In this document: piece by piece, positions 5,063 to 5,598 of the stretch | Numbering within the stretch: position 1 is the first letter of the stretch | Layout of the letters: every line of letters begins with the position of its first letter | The notes under the pieces: generated by a model | Told to the model about the DNA's origin: nothing | Database searches by the model: none | Seen by the model: only the letters and a program-made list of their open reading frames with translations | Translations under genes and position numbers: made by a program | NCBI GenBank assembly: GCA_002366755.1 | Contig: DFBV01000051.1 | Span: forward strand, 1-5,598 | DNA length: 5,598 bases | Reading direction: 5' to 3' | DNA from: Anaerolineales bacterium UBA3071 | GTDB lineage: Bacteria > Chloroflexota > Anaerolineae > UBA3071

Positions 5063-5598
5063 CTACTCCCGCAGGCGGGGGTCGAAGGCATCCCGCAGCC
5101 CATCGCCCAGGAAGTTGAAGGCCAGCACCGTCACCGTCAGAGCAACGGAGGGCACAAGCACGGAGAGCAGATGGGCGTCAATGAGTATTGCGCCCAGCGA
5201 TTTCCCGCGCACGGCATACAGGCCAGCGTAGTTCTCAGAGATCATGTTGCCCCAACTGGGCCGTGGCGCATCAATGCCCAGGCCGATGAAGCTCAGGAAG
5301 GCCTCGAGGAAGATGTAGGCGGGAATGGCCAGCGTTTCGGACACGATACAGGGCCCCAAGACATTGGGCAGCAAGTGCTTGAACACGATGCGCATGTCGC
5401 TGGCCCCCACCATGCGGGCGGCCTCGATGAATTCCTTCTCCCTGTAGGAAAGCACCTGCCCCCGGGTGAGGCGCGCCATGCCCAGCCAGTTCAATACGCC
5501 CAGGGCGACGAACAGGAAGAACATCCCGCCCATCTTCTGGTCAATCTCCACGAAGGGTGTCCAGAAACTAGTGGCCCCCTGACCTACGTGCCGCGCCT
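5063..5598 (-). CDS. ABC transporter permease, OppC/DppC type, C-terminal part
   Basis: The minus-strand frame is open to the window edge, so the N-terminus is missing; the GTG at 5549-5551 is an internal valine. The visible 177 residues hold a membrane segment (MFFLFVALGVLNWLGMARL), the cytoplasmic EAA loop that docks on the ATPase (FIEAARMVGASDMRIVFKHL then LPN), further membrane helices (about 78-106 and 142-163), the family motif FLSFIGLG and PSWGNMI, and the usual end NFLGDGLRDAFDPRLRE. This family forms the second permease of peptide/nickel/oligopeptide importers in the inner membrane, with a DppB-like partner, two ATPases and a lipoprotein that sets substrate. None of these is in view, so the substrate is open. 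About 12 extra residues (RGKSLGAILIDA) precede the last membrane helix. Confidence 0.92.
   Translation of the reverse strand, partial: ARHVGQGATSFWTPFVEIDQKMGGMFFLFVALGVLNWLGMARLTRGQVLSYREKEFIEAARMVGASDMRIVFKHLLPNVLGPCIVSETLAIPAYIFLEAFLSFIGLGIDAPRPSWGNMISENYAGLYAVRGKSLGAILIDAHLLSVLVPSVALTVTVLAFNFLGDGLRDAFDPRLRE

Noticed and set aside
4929..5231. 100-codon plus-strand open frame after the UPF0175 gene
   Set aside because: It crosses a strong terminator hairpin and then runs antisense to the permease, with no family motif after the first few residues.
5549..5551. GTG as the start codon of the permease
   Set aside because: The frame stays open upstream to the window edge, and the usual N-terminal half of the family is missing, so this is an internal valine.

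Overview
The window is GC-rich bacterial DNA with tightly packed genes, good Shine-Dalgarno sites and a convergent gene pair at the right end. No rRNA, tRNA or other strict lineage marker is present. The combination of a fused Fe-S/molybdenum hydroxylase, an OppC-type permease, stand-alone toxin-antitoxin genes and short GC-rich palindromic repeats inside coding sequence would suit an environmental Chloroflexota-like bacterium. That placement is a low-confidence inference.

Layout, left to right. Positions 1-475 hold the 3' part of a CAP/SCP-family (cysteine-rich secretory protein superfamily) gene. It is broken by a roughly 100-bp repeat that carries a frameshift. Positions 505-3693 encode a 1062-residue fused 2Fe-2S/molybdopterin hydroxylase of the xanthine dehydrogenase/aldehyde oxidase family. 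Two unrelated palindromic insertions sit in it without breaking the frame: a 60-bp-period tandem hairpin repeat near residues 364-420, and a second copy of the CAP-gene repeat near residues 717-752. Positions 3750-4462 hold an AbrB-type antitoxin and a PIN-domain toxin whose genes overlap by 4 bp (VapBC-like). Next comes a 29-codon copy of the hydroxylase C-terminus (4510-4596), a UPF0175-family small protein gene (4655-4918) and a strong hairpin terminator (4969-5010). On the minus strand at 5063-5598 is the C-terminal part of an OppC/DppC-type ABC transporter permease, cut by the window edge.

How it fits together. The hydroxylase is the only complete metabolic gene; no FAD subunit or maturation factor is visible. 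The toxin-antitoxin pair lies between two copies of the hydroxylase 3' end that share a perfect 46-bp direct repeat 903 bp apart. Recombination between the copies would remove the whole pair and leave an intact hydroxylase gene followed directly by the UPF0175 gene. The pair therefore looks like a recent insertion, or the product of a collapsed gene duplication. The clearest unexplained signal is the palindromic repeat found inside two unrelated protein genes. In the hydroxylase it is read in frame as extra protein. In the CAP gene it would also be in frame but for an 8-bp loss that looks like slippage between two CCTCCG repeats.
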